Below, one piece after another: positions 1 to 7,017 of a stretch of DNA of 24,645 nucleotides. The stretch is from JACQHM01 sp964535215 (GTDB taxonomy: Bacteria > Methylomirabilota > Methylomirabilia > Methylomirabilales > JACQHM01), in contig CAZHST010000045.1 in assembly GCA_964535215.1 (NCBI GenBank), positions 1 through 24,645 of the forward strand, in the 5' to 3' direction. The notes beneath the pieces are model-generated. The model did not search any database and was not told the DNA's origin. It saw nothing but the letters and a program-made list of their open reading frames with translations. The stretch's first letter is position 1. Each line of letters begins with the position of its first letter. The position numbers were made by a program, and so were the translations under genes.

Positions 1-1
1 C

Positions 2-163
2 CTGGGCTTGATCCTCCGGGCTATTGCCGAACCCTTCTCCCCAGCCTCGTGGACAAAGGGTGCCCTCGTCGCCTCGGCGATCCTGCAGACCTTGGGCGTC
101 CTGTTCTTCGTCGTGGGGATCTGGAACCGCATCCGTCCCCCTTCGACCTTTCCCAGGATGTAG
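2..163 (+). CDS. C-terminal end of a membrane protein, possibly NnrS family (5' truncated)
   Basis: The reading frame is open from the window edge to a TAG stop. The last 53 codons encode a hydrophobic helix of about 20 residues (around GALVASAILQTLGVLFFVVG) followed by a short basic tail, so this is the last membrane segment of an integral membrane protein. The preceding LRAIAEPFSP stretch and the final helix resemble the C-terminus of NnrS-type haem/copper membrane proteins linked to nitric oxide metabolism, but too little is visible to be sure. The next gene begins 13 bases downstream with its own ribosome binding site, so the two are probably co-transcribed. That the segment is coding is well supported; the family name is a guess. 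Confidence 0.5.
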   Translation: MGLILRAIAEPFSPASWTKGALVASAILQTLGVLFFVVGIWNRIRPPSTFPRM

Positions 164-176
164 AGGGAGGTGGGGT

Positions 177-1289
177 ATGAAGCGGGCTGGTCTCATCGTC
201 GGTGGGGCAGGTCTCTTCGTTTTAGGGGTATCCTTCGGGTGGGGGGCCTCGCGGGTGACGGACAAGGACCTGGAGGAAGGGAAGTGGCTGTACGCCCAGG
301 CGTGCGCCTCCTGCCACGGGGAGGATGGCAGGGGCCAGGTCCCTGGCTTGGCGATTCAGGTGCCTCTTCCGGATTTCACCTGGTGCGCCTTTAACTCGGA
401 GGAACCGGACCGGGATTGGATCCTGGTCACGACCGAAGGGGGGCCGGCGGCCGGACGCTCCGATGTCATGCCCTCCTTTCGCGATGCGCTGACGGAGGAC
501 CAGATCCGGCAGGTGGTAGCCTACCTTCGAACGTTTTGCACGGAGGACTGGCCCCGGGGGGAACTGAATTTCCCGAGGCCTTTGGTGACCGAGAAGGCCT
601 GGCCCGAGAATGAGATCGTCCTTGCCTGGAATACGGCCAGGACACCGGACGATGGGCAAAGCACCCAGTTCTCATGGATCGTGGAAAAGCGGGTGGGGCC
701 CCGGGGCCAGGTGGAGGTGAAACTCCCCTTGAAGCTCAACGATCCCGAAGGTCAAGGGGCTATCGGTGGGCTCGGTGATGTCGAGGCAGGGGTCAAATAC
801 GTCCTGCACGACAGTCTGGAGCATCTCTTCATCCTCAGCGGGGGGTTAGAGGTGGGCTTCCCAACCGGGGGCATCCATCGGGGCTTGGGGGAGGGGACAA
901 CGGTCCTCGCCCCGTTCCTGGCCGCCGGGAAGGCGTGGGGGGATGTCATCGGGCAGGGGAACCTCAAGTTCGAATACCCCTTCGTTGAGCATCGGGCCCC
1001 CAAAGTCCTCTTGTACAATCTGGCCTTCACCTACCCGATCCTTGACAGGGGACGGGGAACCGAAGCCCAGATCCTCTTGGAATTGAACGGCAAAAGCGAA
1101 TGGGGGACGGAGGACCCAAAGGGTTTCCAGCTGTTTCTGACCCCGGGCTTCCGGAAGGGGATCAGCCGGTCAGGGATCTGGGCCGTCGCCCTGGGGGCCC
1201 AGGTGCCGGTGACCGGGGTCCGGGATGTCGAGTATCGGGTGGTGGGTTACCTCCTGTACGAGTACCCCCCGTTCCGGCTCGGGCGGTAG
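177..1289 (+). CDS. Cytochrome c domain fused to a predicted outer-membrane beta-barrel-like domain
   Basis: A 370-residue protein. An N-terminal signal or anchor (residues 2-24, KRAGL then hydrophobic) is followed by a class I cytochrome c domain with the haem motif CASCH at 43-47. The likely axial Met is M98 in SDVMPSF, and the closing helix is around DQIRQVVAYL at 108-117. After about residue 150 the sequence changes to alternating hydrophobic and polar strands rich in Gly and aromatics, with segments such as GVKYVLH, LEVGFPTG and GYLLYEYPPF near the C-terminus. This resembles porin or MetA-pathway-type outer-membrane barrels. The ATG at 177 is chosen over an upstream in-frame start because GAGGGAGG precedes it and the signal sequence starts there. 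Periplasmic electron transfer at or near the outer membrane is inferred. The fusion is unusual; the barrel assignment is from pattern only. Confidence 0.75.
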   Translation: MKRAGLIVGGAGLFVLGVSFGWGASRVTDKDLEEGKWLYAQACASCHGEDGRGQVPGLAIQVPLPDFTWCAFNSEEPDRDWILVTTEGGPAAGRSDVMPSFRDALTEDQIRQVVAYLRTFCTEDWPRGELNFPRPLVTEKAWPENEIVLAWNTARTPDDGQSTQFSWIVEKRVGPRGQVEVKLPLKLNDPEGQGAIGGLGDVEAGVKYVLHDSLEHLFILSGGLEVGFPTGGIHRGLGEGTTVLAPFLAAGKAWGDVIGQGNLKFEYPFVEHRAPKVLLYNLAFTYPILDRGRGTEAQILLELNGKSEWGTEDPKGFQLFLTPGFRKGISRSGIWAVALGAQVPVTGVRDVEYRVVGYLLYEYPPFRLGR

Positions 1290-1344
1290 CTTTTGGGAGA
1301 AAGGGACGAAGGTCACTTGAGCCTGCTGAAGAGGAGGAGACCTT

Positions 1345-1926
1345 ATGGCCAACCATGGGCACGATCACGAGCATGCCGAGCGGGCCACCGAAGCCTTGAA
1401 GCAGGACCACCGGATCATCGAGCGGGTGCTGAAGGTCCTGGAGCGGGCCATCCAAAGGCTGGAGCAGGGGCAACCTGTCGAGCCGGCGGTCTTGGCCAAG
1501 GCCCTGGACTTCTTCCAAGGGTTTGCCGACAAGTGCCACCACAAGAAGGAGGAAGACCTCCTGTTCCCGCTCCTTTCCCAGCGTGGCGTCCCCGTCGAAG
1601 GGGGACCCATCGGGGTGATGCTCTCGGAGCATGAGGACGGTCGGCGCTTCCTGAGAGGCCTTAAAGAGGGGCTGGACAAGCTCGATGCTGAACCGGAGGC
1701 GGCGAAGCGGCTTCTCATCGAGAACGGGGCGGGCTACCTCCAGCTCCTCCAATCCCACATCTTTAAGGAGGATAACGTCCTCTTCGTCATGGCCGACAAC
1801 GTCCTCAACGCCGACGATCAAACCAGGCTCTCCGAGGAGTTCGAGCATGTAGAGCACCACCACATCGGCCCCGGTGTCCATGAGCGGTACCTAAAGCTGG
1901 CCGAAGAGCTGGAGACCATGGTTTAA
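1345..1926 (+). CDS. Hemerythrin-like HHE-domain protein
   Basis: A 193-residue soluble protein predicted to be an all-alpha hemerythrin-like bundle that binds a non-haem di-iron centre. Candidate iron ligands are H22 (QDHRIIERV), H65/H66 and E70 (KCHHKKEED), H96 (SEHEDGRRF), and H138 with E142 (SHIFKEDNVLF). This is the usual spacing of the HHE family. The N-terminus is His-rich (HGHDHEH). Such proteins bind oxygen or nitric oxide, or take part in iron and redox stress responses; which applies here cannot be told. The ATG at 1345 is preceded by GAGGAGGAG. The gene lies between a cytochrome c and a ferredoxin on the same strand, with gaps of 55 and 20 bases, so it is likely part of one redox operon. 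Confidence 0.85.
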   Translation: MANHGHDHEHAERATEALKQDHRIIERVLKVLERAIQRLEQGQPVEPAVLAKALDFFQGFADKCHHKKEEDLLFPLLSQRGVPVEGGPIGVMLSEHEDGRRFLRGLKEGLDKLDAEPEAAKRLLIENGAGYLQLLQSHIFKEDNVLFVMADNVLNADDQTRLSEEFEHVEHHHIGPGVHERYLKLAEELETMV

Positions 1927-1946
1927 GGGAGAGGAAGGAGGACATC

Positions 1947-2264
1947 ATGGCGTACATCATTGCGGAACCGTGCATCGGCGTGAAAGACCGGGCCTGAGTG
2001 GATGTGTGCCCCGTGGCCTGTATCTACGAGGGGGCGGATCAGCTCTACATCCACCCTGAGGAATGTATCGACTGCGGGGCCTGTGAACCGGAGTGTCCGG
2101 TCAGCGCCATCTTTGAGGAGAGTGCTACCCCTGAGCAGTGGAGGGACTACATCGCCAAGAACCGCCGGTTCTTCGAAGAGAATCCTGGCGTCCAGGCTGC
2201 CAAGGGGAAAGGGGAGATCGGCTCGGGCGGGATGGGGCCAACGGCCGTCCAGTGGCCTTCGTAG
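1947..2264 (+). CDS. Seven-iron-type ferredoxin with in-frame UGA at a cluster-ligand position (candidate selenoprotein)
   Basis: The ATG at 1947 has an AAGGAGG ribosome binding site six bases upstream. Reading UGA (1995-1997) as residue 17 gives a 105-residue ferredoxin. It starts MAYIIAEPCIGVKDRA, then U17, then VDVCPVACIYEG, and continues with IHPEECIDCGACEPECPV. This matches the 7Fe (3Fe-4S plus 4Fe-4S) ferredoxin family of the Thermus and Azotobacter type, whose pattern reads KDxxC-VxVCPV. The expected Cys is exactly where the UGA falls. Remaining cysteines are C9, C21, C25, C40, C43, C46 and C50. By homology C9, position 17 and C50 hold the 3Fe-4S cluster; C21, C40, C43 and C46 hold the 4Fe-4S cluster. 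A start at the GTG at 1998 would lose C9 and position 17. The alternatives are a nonsense mutation or a single-base sequencing error. It carries electrons for the upstream redox genes or for unlinked partners. Confidence 0.8.
2008..2035 (+). promoter_or_regulatory. Candidate bacterial SECIS hairpin within the ferredoxin gene
   Basis: Ten bases after the in-frame UGA begins a possible hairpin. CGT (2012-2014) pairs with ACG (2026-2028). After a bulged A2029, CCC (2009-2011) pairs with GGG (2030-2032), and more G/C pairs are possible in other registers. The apical loop (2015-2025, 11 bases) begins GG and starts 17 bases after the UGA. Bacterial SECIS elements are known to have a G among the first loop bases and to lie roughly 11-37 bases past the UGA, so this fits. 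The fold was drawn by hand, not computed. Confidence 0.45.
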
Positions 2265-2276
2265 GGGATCGGGAGG

Positions 2277-2831
2277 TCAGCGGGATCGCGGCGTCTTTTT
2301 CGTGGAGGGGCCCTGGGCTTGAAGCCTTTCCACCTCTCTCTTCAAGGAGGCCTGGGTCGCTTGGATGGCTTGGATGGCCACCTCCAGCTCCTTGCTCTTC
2401 GCGAGAAGGGCCTGGAGTCCGGCCTGGATCTCCCCTAATCGAGCCCCAACCTCCTTTTGGACGGCTTCCTGGAGCTTTAGCAGCTTCACCTCGATGCCGG
2501 CCTGCACGACGGTGAGCCGGTCGTCCAGCGTCGCGATCCTGGCGACCAAGCCCTCGACCTGGGTCTTGGACTTCGCCGATTCCCCCTGGAGCCGTTCAAT
2601 GGTTCCCTTAAGGGTGTTGAGGGTCTCCTGGAGGCTCGCCTGTCGCCTGGCCAGCTCCTGCTGCTCATACTCCAGCTCCAGGATCGCCCGGTCCGGATCC
2701 CGGGGACGTTCGGCCGCCGGCCCCTGGGCGGAGCCTCCTCCAGACTGACCCTTGGAGAGGAAGGGAAGACTCGCGCATCCGGAGAGAAGAAGGAGGAGGC
2801 CGACGAGCAGAGAGAAGTCCCTGGACTTCAC
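2277..2831 (-). CDS. Coiled-coil lipoprotein of unknown function
   Basis: A 184-residue protein with a type II signal peptide: KSR, a Leu-rich core, then the lipobox LSGC with Cys19 as the lipidated residue. A Gly/Ser/Pro-rich linker follows (to about residue 45). The rest is a long, almost Pro-free amphipathic helix with many Glu, Gln, Lys and Leu, which reads as coiled coil to about residue 175. The start is GTG with GGAGGGA just upstream. It begins 9 bases after the stop of the FAD oxidase gene, so the two are translationally close and likely in one operon. No enzymatic motif is visible. It may be an envelope scaffold or spacer protein, but I do not recognise a named family. Confidence 0.7.
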   Translation of the reverse strand: MKSRDFSLLVGLLLLLSGCASLPFLSKGQSGGGSAQGPAAERPRDPDRAILELEYEQQELARRQASLQETLNTLKGTIERLQGESAKSKTQVEGLVARIATLDDRLTVVQAGIEVKLLKLQEAVQKEVGARLGEIQAGLQALLAKSKELEVAIQAIQATQASLKREVERLQAQGPSTKKTPRSR

Positions 2832-2840
2832 GCTCCCTCC

Positions 2841-4241
2841 CTAGAGGGCCAGCTTCCCCGGGTTCATGATGTTCAGGGGGTCAAGGGCCTGTTTCAAGTT
2901 CCTCATCACCTGAAGCCCCGTCCCCCACTCCCGTTCCATGAGGTGGGCGAGCTTCAACCCCACCCCATGGCAGTACTCCATCGAACCCCCCAGGTCCTGG
3001 GCCAGGGCAAGCACCTCGTCCACCGCCCTCCCCATCCGCTCCCGACTCTTCTTCCCGCCCAGGCTGATATCGTAGATGAAAAGGGAGAAGAACTCGGGGC
3101 GCCCCCAAATGGACCACTCCCTGACGGAGAGACCGTAGGTCTCCAGGATGGTCTGACACCGCCTCCGGTATTCTAAGACGGATGAAGCCGGGAGGGTCAC
3201 GTGGAGGTAATCGAACGGGAGCCCTAAGAGGAGCCTCCGCCTCACCGAGGCTGGCCGGTTCAGGATGAACCTCCGGTACCGCTCGGCGAACCGGTGACGC
3301 GTCTTCCAGAACCAGTTGGCCTTTTCTGCTCCCAGATCTGTCCCCCCGAACCGCTGGCAGATCGTAAAGGCTCGCTCCCCGGCCCCCTCCACCTCCTCTT
3401 CAGGCCCTTCGAAGCCCAAGTAGAGGACCACCTTGGAGGAGGAAGGGAGAAAGGGGGGTTCCTCGGTCAGGTCCATCACCGAGGGCTGGAGGCCGATCCG
3501 GGAAAGTTCCATGACGGCGTGAAAACCCTGTTCAAAGGTTTTGAAGGTCAGGGCAAAGAGGGAGCGCTTTTCCGGGCGGGGGAACGCCTGTAATGTGGCC
3601 TTGGTCACAATCCCGAAGACCCCTTCAGAGCCGATGAAGAGATGGTGGAGGGAAGGGCCGGCGACCTTGGGAACGCCCCTCGTCACCAGGATCTCGCCGT
3701 TTGGGAGGACGACTTCCAAGCCGAGGACCTGGTGCCCCATCGGGCCATATTTGGCGGCCAGGTACCCGACACCGTTTGTGGCAATGGCCCCCCCGACCGT
3801 GGCGATGGGGCGACTCCAGGGATCGTGGCCGAGGATCAGCCCTTCCCGATTCAGGGCGGTCTCCAGATCCTCCAGGATCACCCCGGCCTCCACCGTAACG
3901 GTTCGGTCCTCCGAGCTGATCTTCAGGATCCGGTTGAGACCTTTGAGATCGAGGACAATCCCTCCCTTTACAGGAACGGCCCCCCCCATGACACCCGTCC
4001 CCCCTCCATAGGGGACAATGGGGACCCTTCGCTCGGAGGCAAGTTTGACAATGGCGGCCACCTCCTCAACCGTTTCAGGCAGAACAACGACATCCGGGTG
4101 GGCTTCTAACAAGGGGGCGGCCTGAAAGGCCCGGAAGCCTTCCAAGGCATCCGCCGCGTACCGATCAAGGGCCTCTGGAGAGGTCAGCACCTTCGCCTCA
4201 CCAAGCAGCATCATGAGGGCCTCGTGTAAGCTCGCATCCAT
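2841..4241 (-). CDS. glcD: GlcD-type FAD-linked oxidase (glycolate/D-lactate dehydrogenase family)
   Basis: A 466-residue flavoprotein of the vanillyl-alcohol oxidase/PCMH fold. The FAD-binding domain is at about residues 45-225, with the pyrophosphate loop PYGGGTGVMGG at 77-87 and the conserved segment around GHDPWSRPIATVGGAIATN. The FAD-linked oxidase C-terminal domain follows, ending in the family's NPGK motif (460-463) after LKQALDPLNIM. Relatives oxidise 2-hydroxy acids such as glycolate or D-lactate and pass electrons to quinone or an Fe-S partner. The usual partners GlcE and GlcF are not next to it, so the substrate and acceptor are open. It lies between an exported MetX-like hydrolase upstream (65-base gap) and a lipoprotein downstream (9-base gap). 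The ATG start has only a weak ribosome binding site. Confidence 0.88.
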   Translation of the reverse strand: MDASLHEALMMLLGEAKVLTSPEALDRYAADALEGFRAFQAAPLLEAHPDVVVLPETVEEVAAIVKLASERRVPIVPYGGGTGVMGGAVPVKGGIVLDLKGLNRILKISSEDRTVTVEAGVILEDLETALNREGLILGHDPWSRPIATVGGAIATNGVGYLAAKYGPMGHQVLGLEVVLPNGEILVTRGVPKVAGPSLHHLFIGSEGVFGIVTKATLQAFPRPEKRSLFALTFKTFEQGFHAVMELSRIGLQPSVMDLTEEPPFLPSSSKVVLYLGFEGPEEEVEGAGERAFTICQRFGGTDLGAEKANWFWKTRHRFAERYRRFILNRPASVRRRLLLGLPFDYLHVTLPASSVLEYRRRCQTILETYGLSVREWSIWGRPEFFSLFIYDISLGGKKSRERMGRAVDEVLALAQDLGGSMEYCHGVGLKLAHLMEREWGTGLQVMRNLKQALDPLNIMNPGKLAL

Positions 4242-4306
4242 AGTTCACCCCACTGTTTTGACTTGAGCCTGGACACTTGACCCTTCGTCTTCCCATTCCA
4301 CCGTCC

Positions 4307-5491
4307 TCACTCCTCCAGCAAGAACCTCCTGATCTCTTCCCCCACCTTTTGGATTTCCGTAATCCCCGCCCCGTGGCCCCCGTCACTCTCGAGGGAGAGA
4401 TGCCAGGCCTTCCCTCCCTTCCGGCGGATGACCTCCACCACCTCATCCGATTGGGAAGGGGGATAGAAGAGGTCCAGGGGGGTGGAGATCATCAGAACTT
4501 TGGCCTTCACCCGCCTCAAGGCCTCTTCGAAGGAACCGTAGCCGTAGCCGACGTCGTGGAGGATCAGGGCCCGGGCCATGTAGATGTAGGAGTTGGCATC
4601 GGTGACCTTTGCCCGGGCGTAAGCGATCTTGTCAATCTCCTGCTCCACCAGGAATCGGTGGTCAAAATTTTGGTAAGGATCCTCGGCCGGGACCGCCCAT
4701 TGCCGGCCAAAACTCCTGTCGGCCCAGACCTGACTCCTGGCGGTTGCGGTGATCTCCTTGAAGGCCAGGGCAAGGCCGTCTAAAGGCTCCTCCCTTCCAT
4801 AATAATCACCTTTGTTCCACCTGGGGTCTAACATGATGGCATCAATCCCAACCTTTAAGGGCGTGATGATCATCCAGGGATGGGTCCTCCCGGCCGTTAC
4901 CACGGCGATCACCTTGTCCACGGAGTCCGGGTAGGTGACGGCCCACTCCAGGGCCTGGTTCCCCCCCATGGAGAGCCCCGCCACCGCCACGAGGTGGGAG
5001 ATGCCTAGGGATTCCAGAAGTCGCTTCTGAAGGCGGACGAAGTCCCGAATCGTCACCTGGGGGAAAGTCATGCCGTAGGGCCTTCCCGTGTCCGGGTTGA
5101 TTGAAGCGGGACCTGTGGTGATAACGTTCGGGTCTTTCACGTTCAGGTTTACCAGGGTATCGGAGCTGATGATGAAGTACCTGTCAGTGTCGAAGGGCTT
5201 CCCGGGACCGATGATGGCATCCCAGTAGCCCGGCGCCTGGTCCGAGGGGGAATATCTGCCGGCGGCGTGGGAGGTCCCTGAAAAATAGTGGCAGATGAGG
5301 ATCACGTTGTCTTTCTCAGGTGAGAGCCTTCCATAAGTCTCGTAGCCGATCCTCACCAGCTTCAGGACCTTCCCGCTGACCAGGGTAAAAACGGGAAGCT
5401 CGAAGACCTGCTTCTTCACGATCCCGTCGTAAGCCAAAGCGTGGGAGGCCAACAGGATCAGGATCGCTGCCAATGCCATGACCCGTTTCAT
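4307..5491 (-). CDS. Exported MetX-like alpha/beta hydrolase (homoserine O-acetyltransferase family fold)
   Basis: A 394-residue alpha/beta hydrolase similar to homoserine O-acetyltransferases. The nucleophile elbow AGLSMGG places Ser at 174. The acid is probably D340 (STPLDLFYPP) and the catalytic His H373 (GGHGAG). The early segment RIGYETYGRL and the PFDTDRYFIISSD block are typical of the MetX family. Unusually, it begins with a clear Sec signal peptide: MKRV, a hydrophobic core, then HALA before YDG, with cleavage likely after residue 20. The ATG at 5491 is preferred over an in-frame GTG six codons upstream, because AAAGGAGG lies 5 bases before this ATG. A periplasmic enzyme is unlikely to make O-acetylhomoserine for methionine synthesis, so a different esterase or acyltransferase role is plausible. 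No methionine genes adjoin it. Confidence 0.8.
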   Translation of the reverse strand: MKRVMALAAILILLASHALAYDGIVKKQVFELPVFTLVSGKVLKLVRIGYETYGRLSPEKDNVILICHYFSGTSHAAGRYSPSDQAPGYWDAIIGPGKPFDTDRYFIISSDTLVNLNVKDPNVITTGPASINPDTGRPYGMTFPQVTIRDFVRLQKRLLESLGISHLVAVAGLSMGGNQALEWAVTYPDSVDKVIAVVTAGRTHPWMIITPLKVGIDAIMLDPRWNKGDYYGREEPLDGLALAFKEITATARSQVWADRSFGRQWAVPAEDPYQNFDHRFLVEQEIDKIAYARAKVTDANSYIYMARALILHDVGYGYGSFEEALRRVKAKVLMISTPLDLFYPPSQSDEVVEVIRRKGGKAWHLSLESDGGHGAGITEIQKVGEEIRRFLLEE

Positions 5492-5661
5492 CTCCTCCTC
5501 CTTTGACACCCCCTCATTGGAGGCTGGTGGTGGATGGCCTGTTGGAACCCCTCCATGGATAGTAAGGAATGGTAGAGGGGCTTGATCCTCCAGTCAAGGG
5601 TTTTGTACAGCCCTTCCACGGACCGATGGTCCTCCCGGCCAGCCGCCTGGTTCACGGGGCC

Positions 5662-5690
5662 TTAGCTTTGGGAGGAATCTATGGTACACT
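5662..5690 (+). promoter_or_regulatory. Possible extended -10 promoter for the EmrA/EmrB pump genes
   Basis: TGG-TACACT (5682-5690) forms an extended -10 element. A weak -35 match, TTAGCT (5662-5667), lies 17 bases upstream. Transcription would start near 5697, close to the AAGGAGG at 5695, which leaves a very short leader before the ATG at 5708. This is suggestive only. The rest of 5492-5661 shows no gene or clear structure. Confidence 0.3.
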
Positions 5691-5707
5691 ATTCAAGGAG
5701 GTTTCGA

Positions 5708-7009
5708 ATGAGGCAAGGGTTTGAACGTTTCCTTTCTCGAAGGAACTGGGTGGTCCTCGCGGTCGGTCTCTTCCTCCTGCTCCTCGCCATCGGAGGAGGG
5801 CTCCTGTGGCGGTATTATGCGACCCGTGTCTCCACAGACGATGCCTTCGTCGAGGGGCGGATCGCCCCGGTGAGCGCAAAGGTTGCCGGAATGGTGATGA
5901 GGGTCTTGGTGGATGACAACGAGGAGGTGAAGGAAGGGCAGGTCCTGGTCGAGCTGGACCCTGCGGATTACAAGGTGAAGGTGGAGCAGGCCAGGGCCGC
6001 CGTGGCCATTGCCGAGAGCCAGCTCAAGGCAGCGGCGGAGCAAGTCCCGTTCAGCCGTGAGACGATCTCGGGGCAGATCGCCCAGGCTGAAGCGGCCCTT
6101 CAGGCAGCGGCATCCGCGGTCCAGACCTCCCGCCTCGTGGTGGAACAGGCCAGGGCCATCGTGGCATCCAAGGAGGCGGCCCTGGCCGTCGCCGAGGCCG
6201 AGCTTCAGGCGGCCCAAGCCCTTCAGGAAAGGGCAAGGCTTGATTACGACCGGATGCACCGGTTGGTGGACGAGAGGGCCATTGCCCAGCAGGAGTATGA
6301 CCTGGCCAAGGCAAGCTACAATGCGGCTTCCGCTCAAGTGGCAGCGGCCGAAAAGAAGATCGCTCAGTTGAAGAGGGAGCTGGAGGCAGCCATAGCGGAC
6401 CTGAGGGCAAAAGAATCCGGCTACGCCTACTCCCCGCTCCATCTCGGGGTCGAGTCGGCGAAGGCGAAAGCCGAGGAGGTCAAGGCCCAGCTGGCGGAAG
6501 CGCGGGCAAGGCAGCGGGCCGTTAAGATCAGGGAGGCCGAGCGGGAGCTGGCCGCAGCTCGCCTGAAAGAGGCCCTGGCCGATCTGGAACTGGCCAAGCT
6601 CCAGCTCGAGGATACCGTCATCCGGGCCCCCATGGCCGGTCGTGTGACGAAGAAGACGGTGGAAGTAGGGCAGGTGGTCCAGCCGGGCCAGCCTTTGATG
6701 GCCATTGTCTCCCTCGACGATGTCTGGATCGTGGCCAACTTCAAGGAGACTCAGCTCACCCATGTGCGGCCGGGCCAGAAGGTGATGATCACCGTGGACG
6801 CCTACCCTGGCCAGGTCTTCACCGGAACGGTGGAGAGCATCCAGGCCGGGACCGGGGCCCGGTTCAGCCTCCTCCCCCCGGAGAACGCCACCGGGAACTT
6901 TGTCAAGGTCGTCCAGCGGATCCCGGTGAAGATCATCCTGGATAAAAAGCCAAATCCCCACATCCTGAGGCCCGGCATGTCCGTCGTCCCCACCATCCTG
7001 CTGCGGTAA
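5708..7009 (+). CDS. emrA: HlyD/EmrA-family membrane fusion protein
   Basis: A 433-residue periplasmic adaptor subunit for an efflux pump. A short cytoplasmic N-terminus is followed by one membrane helix at about residues 14-34. The conserved STDDAFVEGRIAPVSAKVAG entry into the biotinyl-lipoyl-like domain comes next. A long Ala/Glu/Gln-rich coiled-coil hairpin runs from about 85 to 300. The second lipoyl half (IRAPMAGRVTKKTVEVGQVVQPGQ) and the beta-barrel region (DVWIVANFKETQL) complete the EmrA order. The ATG at 5708 has AAGGAGG six bases upstream; an in-frame ATG at 5681 has a weaker context and would add nine residues. The EmrB-type transporter starts 8 bases after the stop, so the two form one export system. 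No outer-membrane TolC-type channel gene is in the window. Confidence 0.9.
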   Translation: MRQGFERFLSRRNWVVLAVGLFLLLLAIGGGLLWRYYATRVSTDDAFVEGRIAPVSAKVAGMVMRVLVDDNEEVKEGQVLVELDPADYKVKVEQARAAVAIAESQLKAAAEQVPFSRETISGQIAQAEAALQAAASAVQTSRLVVEQARAIVASKEAALAVAEAELQAAQALQERARLDYDRMHRLVDERAIAQQEYDLAKASYNAASAQVAAAEKKIAQLKRELEAAIADLRAKESGYAYSPLHLGVESAKAKAEEVKAQLAEARARQRAVKIREAERELAAARLKEALADLELAKLQLEDTVIRAPMAGRVTKKTVEVGQVVQPGQPLMAIVSLDDVWIVANFKETQLTHVRPGQKVMITVDAYPGQVFTGTVESIQAGTGARFSLLPPENATGNFVKVVQRIPVKIILDKKPNPHILRPGMSVVPTILLR

Positions 7010-7017
7010 GGGGAAAG

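Noticed and set aside
1998..2264. Ferredoxin starting at the GTG directly after the UGA
   Set aside because: This start has no ribosome binding site, loses C9 and position 17, and leaves an unexplained 16-codon family-matching stretch upstream with a strong AAGGAGG site.
5693..6961. Long open frame on the minus strand opposite the EmrA gene
   Set aside because: It is antisense to a clear membrane fusion protein; its His/Leu/Gly-rich product matches nothing I know and is explained by GC-rich codon use.
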